A DNA stretch of 64,000 nucleotides from Actibacterium sp. 188UL27-1 (GTDB lineage Bacteria; Pseudomonadota; Alphaproteobacteria; Rhodobacterales; Rhodobacteraceae), in the NCBI RefSeq assembly GCF_016901225.1, contig NZ_JAFEUL010000021.1:1-64000 (forward strand), read 5' to 3'. Positions 36,366 through 45,576 of this stretch are shown here, in pieces; positions within the stretch are counted from its first letter, which is position 1, and each line of letters starts with the position of its first letter. The position numbers and the translations under genes are program-made. The notes beneath the pieces were generated by a model. It saw nothing but the letters and a program-made list of their open reading frames with translations. It ran no database searches and was not told the origin of the DNA.

Positions 36366-37312
36366 TGGCGCATCCTCTCTTGGATTTCGCAGATGGTCAT
36401 CAGACCTTGCGTTACTTCGGGTTCTTCGTAGGGGAAGGTGGCATTGGATACGGCATTTGTAACCGAAGCCAGCTTCCATCCACCGTAAACATGATGAACG
36501 ATCATGCGGCTTTCGACAGGGCTCATGACCGGCTGATCGCCATCGTAAAAGGTACAAATATGGTAGCCCACGATCTTGTCCGCCGTAAGAAAGTGCGCCT
36601 TCTTTACCTTCCTGTCGATCCGCCCGTCGGCGTAACGGTCTAACATTGTGCGAACCATCTCGAAAAACGGGCGGTTGTCCTCATCCTGCAGAATGATGTG
36701 ATCCACCGTCTTGATATGGACCGACTGGGGATAACTCGACAAACCGCACCAGGCCTTAAAGTCGTTGGTGTTGTTGGCGGCGCTCAAGGCATCCAGGAAA
36801 GCCTGATAGATTGGATCTGCACTTTCCGATGTGACGCGGAAATCAAGTTCGGAATTTTCATAGTCCCCGGATACCGCGCCTTGGACGACACTTTGCCCGA
36901 TGACCGGCCACCGGTCCGCGGCCAGTTCATGATCGGACTGCACGACGCGCCAGCACGCATCCTCCAATTGTAGAACCATACGGCTACGGTAGGGGCGCAC
37001 GATCGAGGTTGCGCCGCTCAACACATAGGTCATATGCCAGCCGCTAATGAACCGATCGCTCATGAAACGGGCGGCTTTGCCAAGCCGAATGTAGTTGGTG
37101 ACCCCCTGATTTCTCAGGCCCTCGCCATATTCCCGCATGCCTTGGACGTAATCTTCCTCCCGCTCGATCACGATATCGGTCTGCCCCATACGGCAGATAT
37201 GGGGCAGGCGGATATGTTGGCTGATCCCGTCAAAGTTCCCCGACAGGATCGCTTCAGACACAACATCGAGATTGTGCTGGTAGATCTTTAGCGGATCAGG
37301 ATCTTCACCCAT
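36362..37312 (-). CDS. Protein with two NTF2/SnoaL-like repeats, unknown function
   Basis: This 316-residue soluble protein seems internally duplicated. A first cone-shaped domain (about 15-150, ending [21 protein letters not shown]) and a second (about 180-310, ending [21 protein letters not shown]) share the S-R-M-x(6-7)-W closing pattern of NTF2-like folds. No catalytic residues are obvious. It lies 12 bases after the thiolase and overlaps the FadJ gene by 4 bases, so a role in acyl-CoA metabolism is inferred from the operon. Confidence 0.7.
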   Translation of the reverse strand: MGEDPDPLKIYQHNLDVVSEAILSGNFDGISQHIRLPHICRMGQTDIVIEREEDYVQGMREYGEGLRNQGVTNYIRLGKAARFMSDRFISGWHMTYVLSGATSIVRPYRSRMVLQLEDACWRVVQSDHELAADRWPVIGQSVVQGAVSGDYENSELDFRVTSESADPIYQAFLDALSAANNTNDFKAWCGLSSYPQSVHIKTVDHIILQDEDNRPFFEMVRTMLDRYADGRIDRKVKKAHFLTADKIVGYHICTFYDGDQPVMSPVESRMIVHHVYGGWKLASVTNAVSNATFPYEEPEVTQGLMTICEIQERMRQ

Positions 37313-37324
37313 GGCGATAGCGTG

Positions 37325-38536
37325 TCACACACGTTCAAGGATCGTCGCCGCGCCCATACCCGAGGCCACGCATAAAGTCGCAAGGCCCGTCTCTTTGTCC
37401 GACCGCTCCATCTCGTCCAGAAGCGTGCCGATGATCATGGCACCGGTAGCGCCCAGGGGGTGACCCATGGCGATGGCACCGCCATTCACGTTCAGCTTGT
37501 CATGGTCGACATTGAACGCCTGCATGAAGCGCAGCACGACGGAACTGAACGCCTCGTTCACCTCAAACAGATCGATATCGCCAATCTCCATCCCGTAATC
37601 CTTCAGGATCTTTTCGGTTACGGGCACGGGGCCGGTCAGCATGATGGTGGGATCTGTCCCGATCTTGGCCGTGGCGCGGATCCGGGCGCGGGGCGTGAGG
37701 CCGTGGGCCTCCCCAAATTCCTTGGTCCCGATCAGCAGAGCCGCTGCCCCGTCCACGATACCGGAACTGTTGCCCGCATGGTGAACATGATTGATCTTTT
37801 CCAGATGCGGGTATTTCATCAAGGCAATCTTGTCGAAACCGGGCATCACCTCGCCCATCGCCTGGAAGGCCGGGTTCAGGCTGCCAAGCGTCTGCATGTT
37901 GGTCTCTGGTCGCATATATTCATCATGGGCTAGGATCGGCAGACCGTTCTGGTCCTTGATCTCGATCACCGATTTTGAGAACCGCTTGTCATCCCAGGCT
38001 GCCTTGGCGCGTTTCTGGCTCTCCGCGGCGAAGGCGTCGCAATCGTCCCGGCTGAACCCGTATTCCGTCGCGATGATATCAGCCGAAATGCCCTGTGGTA
38101 CGAAATAGCTGTCCATTGCGACGCTGGGATCTGCGGCCACGGCGGCACCATCACTGCCCATGGCGACGCGGCCCATCATCTCGACTCCGCCTGCGATATA
38201 GGCCTGGCCACCGCCGCCCCGCACCTGGTTGGCTGCGATATTGACAGCCTCCATGCCCGACGCACAGAACCGGTTGATCGCAAGGCCCGGGATCTTTTCA
38301 TCCAGATCAGAGGCCAAAACAGCGGTCCGTGCCAGACATCCGCCCTGCTCCATCACCTGGGTGACATTGCCCCAGATCACATCCTCAACCGCGTGACCCT
38401 CCAGGTTATTGCGTTCCTTCAAGGTGTTCAGAACCTGGGCCGACAGCCGCACCGCCGTCACCTCGTGCAAGGAGCCATCCTTGCGACCCTTCCCACGCGG
38501 AGATCGAATAGCGTCGTAAATATAAGCGTCGGTCAT
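37325..38536 (-). CDS. Acetyl-CoA C-acyltransferase (thiolase, FadA type)
   Basis: The 403-residue thiolase has the nucleophilic cysteine in [12 protein letters not shown], the GHPLGATGA histidine motif and a second active cysteine in [10 protein letters not shown]. It cleaves 3-ketoacyl-CoA with CoA to give acetyl-CoA. The ATG at 38536 follows a GGAGGAGAA site. It is at the head of the thiolase, NTF2-like, FadJ unit and is the likely partner of that FadJ protein. Confidence 0.95.
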   Translation of the reverse strand: MTDAYIYDAIRSPRGKGRKDGSLHEVTAVRLSAQVLNTLKERNNLEGHAVEDVIWGNVTQVMEQGGCLARTAVLASDLDEKIPGLAINRFCASGMEAVNIAANQVRGGGGQAYIAGGVEMMGRVAMGSDGAAVAADPSVAMDSYFVPQGISADIIATEYGFSRDDCDAFAAESQKRAKAAWDDKRFSKSVIEIKDQNGLPILAHDEYMRPETNMQTLGSLNPAFQAMGEVMPGFDKIALMKYPHLEKINHVHHAGNSSGIVDGAAALLIGTKEFGEAHGLTPRARIRATAKIGTDPTIMLTGPVPVTEKILKDYGMEIGDIDLFEVNEAFSSVVLRFMQAFNVDHDKLNVNGGAIAMGHPLGATGAMIIGTLLDEMERSDKETGLATLCVASGMGAATILERV

Positions 38537-38553
38537 GGGGTTCTCCTCCAGGA

Positions 38554-38922
38554 TCAAAGGCAACTCGGGCTACAGTCGGGGGTGCAATCGCCGCCCCACG
38601 ACTTTCCACCGCCACCACAGAACGGTATATCACAGCCGCCGCAATAGCATTGATCATACCAACGTTTTTTACGTTGCGTTCGGTTTGCTTCATCCGCCGG
38701 ATCGGGGTTGTTCAGGGACATGGCCGCATCCCGGCAGAACTGTAACCGCGCGATGATCAACGACCAGGCACCGCGCAGTCCGTGTTGTTTGATGGCCTGT
38801 TTGGCAAACCCCGAACAGCCGGGGCCGCCACGGACCCGCGCATAGGCGCACCGATATCCCTTGTGGGGTGAAAGCCAGGTCTTATAGACCCAGATCCCCC
38901 CGAGGGCGGCGCGCGTCATCAT
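38554..38922 (-). CDS. yidD: Membrane protein insertion efficiency factor YidD with Cys-rich tail
   Basis: Residues 1-75 match YidD (IWVYKTWLSPHKG, then PGCSGFAKQAIKQHGLRGAW), a small peripheral inner-membrane protein that helps YidC-dependent insertion. The 122-residue length exceeds the usual 70-85. The extra C-terminal tail, from about residue 90, holds seven cysteines with Gly (QCYCGGCDIPFCGGGG, then DCTPDCSPSC). The start overlaps the GST stop by one base. The usual rpmH-rnpA-yidC neighbours are absent. Confidence 0.85.
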   Translation of the reverse strand: MMTRAALGGIWVYKTWLSPHKGYRCAYARVRGGPGCSGFAKQAIKQHGLRGAWSLIIARLQFCRDAAMSLNNPDPADEANRTQRKKRWYDQCYCGGCDIPFCGGGGKSWGGDCTPDCSPSCL

Positions 38923-39560
38923 CAGCCGCGGTCGGCCGGGCTGCCCGGCATCAAATCATAGGGTGCCTTCCACCCCGGGGTCTCACTGATCCGGGTCAAC
39001 CACGCATCGATATGGGGCCAGTCGGCACGGTCGAACCCGAAGGGCTCGGGGTAGTACAAATACCCGCAACACGCGATATCGGCGATGGTCAGGTGGTTGC
39101 CAACCAGCCAATCGCGCCCGTCCAACGCATCGTTCAGAACGGCATAGGCAGCTTTCAGACGCCCCTGCATGAAGCCAATCACCTCGGCTGGGCGCTTTTC
39201 TTCCGGCAGGAAATTCATCAGGAACCGCGTCATCCCCGCTTGGCTGGACAGTTTGTGATTGTCCCACAGGATCCAGCGCAGGACCTCTCGCCGCCCCTCC
39301 GCCGTACTGGCGGTCAGCTTGCCCGACTGCTCCACGATGTAGTCCTGAATCGCGCCGGATTGGGTCAGGGTGTAGTCATCCGCAGTATCGACCAGCACGG
39401 GCACTTCCCCCATCGCGTTGATCTGACGAAATGCGGGGGTGCGTGCTTCACCCCCGAAAAAATCGACCTTTACCGGCTCCCACGCCAAGCCTGACAATTC
39501 CAGTGTCAGCGCCGCCTTGTAGGAATTTCCACTTTCGCCAAAGCAGTAGAGTTTGATCAT
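38922..39560 (-). CDS. Glutathione S-transferase family protein
   Basis: The 212-residue protein has an N-terminal thioredoxin-like GSH-binding domain (MIKLYCFGESGNSYKAALTL, GEVPVLVD, TQSGAIQDYI) and a C-terminal helical domain with the N-capping motif HLTIADIACCGYL. A Ser or Tyr near the N-terminus should activate glutathione. The substrate is unknown. It starts 18 bases after the stop of a secreted-protein gene and overlaps yidD by one base. Confidence 0.92.
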   Translation of the reverse strand: MIKLYCFGESGNSYKAALTLELSGLAWEPVKVDFFGGEARTPAFRQINAMGEVPVLVDTADDYTLTQSGAIQDYIVEQSGKLTASTAEGRREVLRWILWDNHKLSSQAGMTRFLMNFLPEEKRPAEVIGFMQGRLKAAYAVLNDALDGRDWLVGNHLTIADIACCGYLYYPEPFGFDRADWPHIDAWLTRISETPGWKAPYDLMPGSPADRG

Positions 39561-39578
39561 GGGAGCCTTCGTTTTGTG

Positions 39579-40145
39579 TTAACGTTTGGTGCGGGGCATC
39601 GAGATGCCGCGGAAGTCTGGATAGGCCCGCGCGAACAGTTGGCGCTGCCGGCGGTTGTCCACATTCACCAGATACCAGCGCCGGTTCTCCAACACGGCAA
39701 CCGTGGTGGACACACGGGTGAACTTTTCACCACCGCTCCGGCGGAAGACGGTCTTGGTCGGCAGCAAGGCATATGGTCGGCCCGCACGGGTCACGCCGTA
39801 CCGCGCATTGGTCGTCGACAGGGTGAATGAAGATAGGTCAATGATATTGCCGAAGCGCAGCCGGCCATTGATCATCCGGGCGCGGGTGTTCTTGGTCGAG
39901 GTGCCGATATCGCGCGCCAGAACCCGCATCAAGGTGGGCGGGAAAAACCCGACCGCCTCGCGAACACGTCCATTGGTGACCGCATTGTCGTACCGCGCAA
40001 CGGCGTTGGCGATCTGAGCTTTTTGCGCCTCGCTTGGTTGCCGGGCGGCGGCAGGGTCGGCCACAAGGGCGGACGTCACCATCGCCAGCCCCAGCAGGGC
40101 CATGCGCCACAGGGCAAAGGGTCGTTTGGTCAAAGAATAAGTCAT
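39579..40145 (-). CDS. Secreted protein of a tandem duplicated pair (copy B)
   Basis: The 188-residue protein has a signal peptide (up to about residue 35, ending DPAAARQ) and a mature domain sharing the segments NARYGVTRAGRPYALLPTKTV, RRWYLVNVDNRRQRQLFARA and YPDFRGISMPR with the gene at 40276-40854. The mature part is basic and probably periplasmic. I do not recognise the family; the compact alpha/beta pattern could be an NTF2-like fold. Confidence 0.75.
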   Translation of the reverse strand: MTYSLTKRPFALWRMALLGLAMVTSALVADPAAARQPSEAQKAQIANAVARYDNAVTNGRVREAVGFFPPTLMRVLARDIGTSTKNTRARMINGRLRFGNIIDLSSFTLSTTNARYGVTRAGRPYALLPTKTVFRRSGGEKFTRVSTTVAVLENRRWYLVNVDNRRQRQLFARAYPDFRGISMPRTKR

Positions 40146-40275
40146 TTAAGTCCTCGCAATGAAAACGGAGTAATGCCGTTCAGGTGGTCCCCACCACATA
40201 AAGTGCGCATATCGGCAGCCATTTTCAGAGCGAAATCAAGCTCCGATATTCCATACCCAATGGCCGCCGCGCATG

Positions 40276-40854
40276 TCATCGCGACGATGCTTTGCGTGCC
40301 CGCGGAATGTTGACGCGCCGAAAATCGGGATAGGCCCGCAGCAAAACGCGCCTTTGCTGGTCATTTTCGACCCGGACAAGGTACCATCGATTGTTGTCGA
40401 ACACGCCAACCGTGGCGCTGGTGCCCCGCACCCGCCCTACATTGGGCACACGCACCACTGTCGAGGTCGGCAGCAAGGCGTAGGGACGCCCGGCAGAGGT
40501 CTCCCCATAGCGCGCATTCTTCAGCGACATGGTGAAAGACACCAAATCAAACTGACCGATGATCAACTCGCTGGCAAAGACCATAGTCTGGCGGAACCGC
40601 GTGGGTGACATCTTGGCATCCCCGGCCAGGACCGACACCAACCGCGGCGGCATGAAAGACACCATCGTTTTGGCGTCATTTCGGGTCACCGCCCGATCAA
40701 ATGTCTTGACCGCAGCCTCAAGCGCCACCTTGTCCTGGGCAGTGGGCTGCCGCGCCAGTGCGGGACTGACAGCAAAAACCGCCACGGCCAAAGCCAAGGC
40801 GGCAAATACGTAGTGAATTGTGGAAAACGGCGATCGCACCGCAGAATGAACCAT
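40276..40854 (-). CDS. Secreted protein of a tandem duplicated pair (copy A)
   Basis: The 192-residue protein starts MVHSAVRSPFSTIHYVFAAL with a signal peptide ending near PALARQ. It shares NARYGETSAGRPYALLPTST, NRWYLVRVENDQQRRVLLRA and YPDFRRVNIPR with copy B downstream. The ATG at 40854 has a GAGGGGAAG site, which excludes the longer frame. A 130-base gap without a hairpin separates the copies. Function is unknown. Confidence 0.77.
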   Translation of the reverse strand: MVHSAVRSPFSTIHYVFAALALAVAVFAVSPALARQPTAQDKVALEAAVKTFDRAVTRNDAKTMVSFMPPRLVSVLAGDAKMSPTRFRQTMVFASELIIGQFDLVSFTMSLKNARYGETSAGRPYALLPTSTVVRVPNVGRVRGTSATVGVFDNNRWYLVRVENDQQRRVLLRAYPDFRRVNIPRARKASSR

Positions 40855-40950
40855 GAACTCTTCCCCTCGGGTTTTACACACAAAAAATATCCGCCCCACA
40901 GCCTCAATCGGCTTGGGACGCGCCAAATCGTCGGCGCGTCCCATTTGCGC

Positions 40951-42729
40951 TTAAAAATTCGCGGCGTCCAGTTCCATCACAGGCTCTGCCCCGCTTTGAA
41001 TCCGCGACAAATGCATGGATGTCGCGGGCAGCTGACGGGCCATGTAATAGCGCCCGGTCGCGATCTTGGTCTGGTAGAATTCGGTATCCGACGCGCCCGC
41101 TTCAAGGGCGGCATAGGACGCCTTGGCCATCTTGGCCCACATCAACCCCAGGCAAACCTGCCCAAACAGATGCATGAAGTCGTAAGAACCCGACAACGCG
41201 TTGTTCGGGTTTTTCATGCCGTTCTGCATGAAATACATCCCCGCGGTTTGCAGATCCTTGCTCGCCTGCTTCAACGGATCCAGGAAATGCGCCTTCAACT
41301 CGTCATGGCCCTCATTCTCCTTGATGAAGCCTTTGACCATCTCAAAGAATGCCATCACGGTCTTGCCACCGTTTTGCGCCAGCTTGCGGCCCACCAGATC
41401 CAGCGACTGAATACCGTTGGTACCCTCATAGATCATGGTGATACGCGCATCCCGCACAAACTGCTCCAGCCCCCATTCCTGGGTAAAGCCGGACCCGCCG
41501 AGCGTCTGTTGTGCCAGCACGGTCGTCTCAAAACCCTTGTCGGTCAGGAACCCTTTGATCACCGGCGTCAGGAGAGAGATCATGTCATCCGCCTCCTGAT
41601 CCTTCATCCGGTGGGCCCGGTCGATCATCTCGGCACCCCAGAACACAAACGCACGGGCGCCCTCAACAAAACTCTTTTGGTGCAGCAGATTGCGCCGCAC
41701 ATCTGGATGCACGATGATCGGGTCGGCTGGCCCATCGGCATTCTTGGTGCCCGTCACATCGCGGCCCTGCAGCCGGTCCTGGGCAAAACCCAGCGCGTTC
41801 TGATAGGCGACCACGCCTTGGGCATATCCTTGCAGTCCGACACCCAACCGCGCTTCGTTCATCATGGTGAACATGGCGCGCATGCCCTTGTGCATATCGC
41901 CGATCAGATAACCTGTTGCGCCATCATAATTCATCACGCAGGTGGCGTTCCCGTGGATGCCCATCTTCTTCTCCAGCCCGCCGCAGCTTAAGGAATTGCG
42001 CTCGCCAAGGCTGCCATCCTCTTTCACCAGGAATTTCGGAACGATGAACAGCGAAATGCCCTTCACGCCGTCCGGTCCGCCTGGGATCTTTGCCAAAACC
42101 AGATGAACGATGTTGTCCGTCAGGTCATGCTCACCGGCCGAGATCCAGATCTTCTGGCCGCTGATCTTGTAGGTTCCATCATCTTGCGGTTCGGCCTTGG
42201 TCCGGATCAGACCAAGGTCGGTCCCACATTGTGGTTCGGTCAGGTTCATCGTGCCTGACCAGCTGCCCTCGATCATCTTGGGCAGATACATGGCCTTCTG
42301 GTCTTCCGACCCGTGCACATGGATGGCCGCAGCCGCCCCGTGGGTCAGACCCTGATACATGTTGAACGCCATGTTGGACGATACAAACAGCTCGCCCACC
42401 GCGATGCCCAACAGATAGGGCATACCTTGGCCGCCATATTCTGGGTCTGAATCCAGACCCATCCAGCCGCCTTCACGCATCTTGTCGTAAGCGCCCTTGA
42501 ACCCGTCGGGCGTGCGAACGACACCATTCTCCAGATGACACCCCTGCTCATCCCCCACAGGGTTCAGCGGCGCCAGAACATCTACAGCCAGCTTGCCCGC
42601 CTCTTCCAGAATGGCCGAGGTGAAATCGCGGTCCAACTCGTCATAGCCTGGGATCGTGCTATCGCTGATGTTCAAGACGTCATGCAAAACAAACTGCATG
42701 TCCTTGGTGGGCGCCGTGTAATGGGGCAT
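40951..42729 (-). CDS. Acyl-CoA dehydrogenase, long C-terminally extended (DmdC-like) type
   Basis: The 592-residue flavoenzyme has the ACAD motifs [34 protein letters not shown] and the catalytic glutamate in [19 protein letters not shown], followed by an extra C-terminal helical domain of about 130 residues. This layout is typical of the DmdC/3-methylmercaptopropionyl-CoA dehydrogenase-like branch and of related long-chain enzymes. It donates electrons to ETF. It lies 23 bases downstream of a MerR gene and is probably controlled by it. DmdC identity cannot be fixed without alignment. Confidence 0.9.
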   Translation of the reverse strand: MPHYTAPTKDMQFVLHDVLNISDSTIPGYDELDRDFTSAILEEAGKLAVDVLAPLNPVGDEQGCHLENGVVRTPDGFKGAYDKMREGGWMGLDSDPEYGGQGMPYLLGIAVGELFVSSNMAFNMYQGLTHGAAAAIHVHGSEDQKAMYLPKMIEGSWSGTMNLTEPQCGTDLGLIRTKAEPQDDGTYKISGQKIWISAGEHDLTDNIVHLVLAKIPGGPDGVKGISLFIVPKFLVKEDGSLGERNSLSCGGLEKKMGIHGNATCVMNYDGATGYLIGDMHKGMRAMFTMMNEARLGVGLQGYAQGVVAYQNALGFAQDRLQGRDVTGTKNADGPADPIIVHPDVRRNLLHQKSFVEGARAFVFWGAEMIDRAHRMKDQEADDMISLLTPVIKGFLTDKGFETTVLAQQTLGGSGFTQEWGLEQFVRDARITMIYEGTNGIQSLDLVGRKLAQNGGKTVMAFFEMVKGFIKENEGHDELKAHFLDPLKQASKDLQTAGMYFMQNGMKNPNNALSGSYDFMHLFGQVCLGLMWAKMAKASYAALEAGASDTEFYQTKIATGRYYMARQLPATSMHLSRIQSGAEPVMELDAANF

Positions 42730-42752
42730 CGTGTCCTCTCCCGGATATCTGG

Positions 42753-43157
42753 TTACTCTGCGGCTTCCTTGACCTCAAGCGAGGCGAGCATCTGGCGGCC
42801 CCACTCAAGCTGACCTTTCAGGTCGTCGATGGCCTCGTCCAACTCGGCCCGCTGGCGTTCCATGTCGCGCAAGCGATCCTGGCCGATCTGGTAGGTTTGG
42901 CTCAGCTGTGTGAATTGCTGATCACCGTGATCGTAGAGGTCCAGCAACTGGCGGATCTCTTCCAGACTGAAACCAAAGCGCTTGCCGCGCAAAATCAGTT
43001 TCAACCGGGCCCGGTCACGTTTGGTGAACAGACGCTTCGTACCTTGGCGGATCGGGAACAACAGCTCCTTCGCTTCGTAGAACCGAAGCGTCCTTGGGGT
43101 CACATCAAAAGCGTCACACATCTCGCGAATGGTCATCGTGGTCTCAGTATTCGTCAT
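42753..43157 (-). CDS. MerR family transcriptional regulator (LiuR-like), first copy
   Basis: The 134-residue protein has an N-terminal winged helix ([25 protein letters not shown]) and a long C-terminal coiled coil (about 85-130), with no metal-binding cysteines, as in LiuR-type regulators of acyl-CoA and branched-chain catabolism. The ATG at 43157 has a GGAGGA site; an earlier ATG at 43175 does not. It precedes the acyl-CoA dehydrogenase gene by 23 bases. An operator-like site lies at 43242-43255. Confidence 0.88.
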   Translation of the reverse strand: MTNTETTMTIREMCDAFDVTPRTLRFYEAKELLFPIRQGTKRLFTKRDRARLKLILRGKRFGFSLEEIRQLLDLYDHGDQQFTQLSQTYQIGQDRLRDMERQRAELDEAIDDLKGQLEWGRQMLASLEVKEAAE

Positions 43158-43241
43158 CTCTGCATCCTCCGTCATTACGCTGTTACATCTACGACGGTTG
43201 GAATGCGCGCTTCACGGGGACCTTACAAGAAAGGTTGACCC

Positions 43242-43255
43242 TAACGTAAACGTAA
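43242..43255. promoter_or_regulatory. LiuR-type MerR operator-like site upstream of first merR gene
   Basis: TAACGTAAACGTAA contains two ACGT cores spaced as in sites described for LiuR-type MerR regulators. It lies 85 bases upstream of the merR ATG (43157) in the gap between the two merR genes, placed to control the merR and acyl-CoA dehydrogenase unit. Confidence 0.65.
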
Positions 43256-43366
43256 CGCGGCGTCACAAGGGGGGTGGCGAAATATAAGTACAGTTGATCC
43301 GTCAATATTTGCAATTTTCCTCAATGCAAAGCGCTTTGGATGGCTCTTTGAGATGTATGGAATACC

Positions 43367-43756
43367 CTACCTTTTTGCCTCAGGTTGACGTGAGGATAGC
43401 GCAACGGCTGTTTCGTTTCTGAGATTCGTTAGCTCATTAATCGTTTTTTTGAGTTCATCCATCTGACCGCCAAGGGCCTCCAACTGCCGGTCGGCCAGTT
43501 CGATCCAAGCTTCCAGTTGCGGTTCGGTGCCCTGGGTCTCATAAATTTCGAGCCATTGGCGGATCTCTTCCAGGCTAAACCCAAACCTGCGCCCCCGCAG
43601 GATCAGCGTCATCCGCGCCCGCTCACGGGGGCCGTAGAACCGCGCCCGGCCGTCCTTTTCAGGACTCAGCAGTTCGATATATTCGTAATAGCGCAGTGTG
43701 CGGGGCGTGACATCGAACGCGGCGCACATCTCCTTAAAGCTTAGCCTATCGGACAT
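43367..43756 (-). CDS. MerR family transcriptional regulator (LiuR-like), second copy
   Basis: The 129-residue protein shares with its neighbour the segments [20 protein letters not shown] and [20 protein letters not shown], so the two are close paralogues. It has a winged helix and a C-terminal coiled coil and no cysteine cluster. Divergent to it are two thioesterase genes, and a matching operator-like site at 43777-43790 lies between them, 21 bases before its ATG, implying autoregulation and joint control. Confidence 0.88.
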   Translation of the reverse strand: MSDRLSFKEMCAAFDVTPRTLRYYEYIELLSPEKDGRARFYGPRERARMTLILRGRRFGFSLEEIRQWLEIYETQGTEPQLEAWIELADRQLEALGGQMDELKKTINELTNLRNETAVALSSRQPEAKR

Positions 43757-43776
43757 AAGCGGCCTCCTCTCTCCCC

Positions 43777-43790
43777 TAACGTAAGCGTAA
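43777..43790. promoter_or_regulatory. LiuR-type MerR operator-like site between merR and thioesterase genes
   Basis: TAACGTAAGCGTAA differs from the site at 43242 by one base. Located 21 bases before the second merR start and about 100 bases before the plus-strand thioesterase start, it could govern both divergent transcripts. Confidence 0.65.
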
Positions 43791-43892
43791 GACCAAGCCC
43801 GGGCTTAGGCAATGTCGACCGTCTCATAATTCCGGTTGCGCGGCTCTCTGCGGGTCTCGATAACGGAACAACGCAACCGGGACCAACCTGCC

Positions 43893-44327
43893 ATGCCACC
43901 CAACAAGACCGAAATCGCCCGCCAATTCATCGAGGCGATCCCCTATTCCAAAACGCTGGGAATGGTCATGGACGAAGTTGGCGATGGCCGCGCCGTGATC
44001 TCGATGCCCTATGACATGCACATGGTCGGCGATCCCCAGACCGGCGTGATCCATGGCGGCGCCGTCTCGGCCCTGATGGATACCTGTGGCGGGGCGGCGG
44101 TCATGTGCCATCCGCTATCAGGCGGCGGCACGGCAACCATCGATCTGCGGATCGACTACATGCGCGCGGCCCGGCCAGGTGATCGCATCCGGGCAGAGGC
44201 GACCTGTTATCATGTGACCCGCTCCGTGGCCTTCGTCCGTGCCCAAGCCTTTGATGAAGATCCCCATGATCCCGTCGCCGCCGCCACGGGGGCCTTCACC
44301 TTTGACCGGGTGGAGGCAGGATCATGA
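43893..44327 (+). CDS. PaaI/hotdog-fold acyl-CoA thioesterase, first of pair
   Basis: The 144-residue hotdog protein has the motif VIHGGAVSALMDTCGGAAV, with the catalytic Asp in the long central helix, and the strand TATIDLRIDYMRAARPGD. It hydrolyses acyl-CoA or arylacyl-CoA thioesters. The ATG at 43893 gives the family-length N-terminus. The stop overlaps the start of a second hotdog gene by 4 bases, so the two may form a hetero-oligomer. Confidence 0.92.
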   Translation: MPPNKTEIARQFIEAIPYSKTLGMVMDEVGDGRAVISMPYDMHMVGDPQTGVIHGGAVSALMDTCGGAAVMCHPLSGGGTATIDLRIDYMRAARPGDRIRAEATCYHVTRSVAFVRAQAFDEDPHDPVAAATGAFTFDRVEAGS

Positions 44328-44827
44328 ACCGCCCCGCCCCTGAACCCGTCCAGGTCGTCAAGGTCCGCCGGGACGTGGCGCTTGACGCGTTGGTCAGCGG
44401 CGTGCCCTGGATCACCTTCATGGGGATCCGGTTTGAGCGTCGGGGAGACGAACTGACCGCGATCCTGCCCTATGCCGAACAGCATATCGGCAACCCCATG
44501 CTCCCGGCGCTCCATGGTGGTGCCATCGCTGCCTTTCTGGAGGTCACGGCCGTGATCGAACTCGCCTGGGCCCGCCTCTGGGACGAGATGGAGAGCGGGC
44601 GCCTCGACGCCCAGACCATCCGAAACGCTGCTTTGCCCAAAATGCCCAAGACCATCGACTTCACCGTGGATTACCTGCGCTCCGGTCTGCCCCGCGACGC
44701 CTATGCCCGCGCCCGCATCAACCGGTCCGGGCGACGATATGCCAGCGTCCATGTCGAAGGCTGGCAAGACAACCGCGATCGCATGTTCGCGCAGGCAACG
44801 GGCCATTTCCTGATGCCCGCCGACTGA
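44324..44827 (+). CDS. PaaI/hotdog-fold thioesterase, second of pair
   Basis: The 167-residue protein has the hotdog helix motif LPALHGGAIAAFLEVTAVIEL, where Glu replaces the usual catalytic Asp, and the strand KTIDFTVDYLRSGLPRDA. An insertion of about 20 residues follows the helix. It overlaps the first thioesterase gene (ATGA). Activity on acyl-CoA is likely; specificity is unknown. Confidence 0.85.
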   Translation: MNRPAPEPVQVVKVRRDVALDALVSGVPWITFMGIRFERRGDELTAILPYAEQHIGNPMLPALHGGAIAAFLEVTAVIELAWARLWDEMESGRLDAQTIRNAALPKMPKTIDFTVDYLRSGLPRDAYARARINRSGRRYASVHVEGWQDNRDRMFAQATGHFLMPAD

Positions 44828-44907
44828 ACCAGCCGCCCCTCTGTCCAATCTTTCAGAACAAACTCGCTGAGGGGGGGTAATACACTCCGATCTCGGCAAT
44901 CGATTGA

Positions 44908-45576
44908 TCAGCCCAACACGGCTCCCGCCACCTCAATCAAATCCGAATAGGGCGTCGCCCGCCGGATCAACGCGCCATGGCACGGTACGATCATCGACGG
45001 CGCACCTGCCTCAAGTTGCGCCTCGATCCAGTTCAGATAAACGGTTCTGTCCTTGACGGCGTAATTCGGAAACGTCCCCAACATCTCTGCCGCATCCACA
45101 ACACGATGCGGCGCGCTCTTGGGTCCACAAAAGGCATCGCCAAGGATCCAGGCCCAGCCGCTTGAACCCTGCACCACCAGCCAGACCTCCCCGGTTTTCA
45201 AGCCCTGCGTCTCGACCAGATCGATGTCGCTTGGCAAGACCGCGCCCAGATCCCCAAGGCCTGCAAAGGTCAGCCCGGTGATCTTCGTCAGTCGGGGTTG
45301 CGCAGCCGGACCACAGAGCAACGCGGCCTCGGGGAAAAGCTCCGCATATTCCGCCAGCGCCTTGTTATGGTAGTGGTTGGGGGTCAGCAGGGCCGAAACG
45401 GTGCCAAGCTCCGCTAGGCTCCGACGTGCGGCATCTCCCATACCCGCAACCGGATTGTACAATCCCACGGTCCCGTCCCGCAATTGCACCGCCACGCAGC
45501 GCAGATTGGCCCGTTCCGCCACAAAGATCCCGTCCCAACCGTCCAATGCGGCAAAGGTCGACAATTCAGCCGCCAT
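44908..45576 (-). CDS. Beta-lactamase-fold-like protein without the canonical metal motif
   Basis: The 222-residue protein follows the metallo-beta-lactamase layout (FVAERANLRCVAVQL, a central LLTPNHYHNKALAEYAE, then IVPCHGALI) but lacks H-x-H-x-D-H, having N-H-Y-H-N-K instead, as in DUF4336-like proteins. Enzyme activity may be altered or lost. The ATG at 45576 follows a GGAG site. It overlaps the TetR gene by 11 bases and is probably its regulated partner. Confidence 0.65.
   Translation of the reverse strand: MAAELSTFAALDGWDGIFVAERANLRCVAVQLRDGTVGLYNPVAGMGDAARRSLAELGTVSALLTPNHYHNKALAEYAELFPEAALLCGPAAQPRLTKITGLTFAGLGDLGAVLPSDIDLVETQGLKTGEVWLVVQGSSGWAWILGDAFCGPKSAPHRVVDAAEMLGTFPNYAVKDRTVYLNWIEAQLEAGAPSMIVPCHGALIRRATPYSDLIEVAGAVLG

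Noticed and set aside
40813-41991. 392-codon open frame on the plus strand
   Set aside because: Antisense to the acyl-CoA dehydrogenase; composition is His/Leu/Gln-rich and typical of a shadow frame.
43352-43366. GATGTATGGAATACC after the second merR gene
   Set aside because: Shares one unit-like stretch with the 11-bp arrays but lacks the phased repeats and flanking GTTAACGCC.
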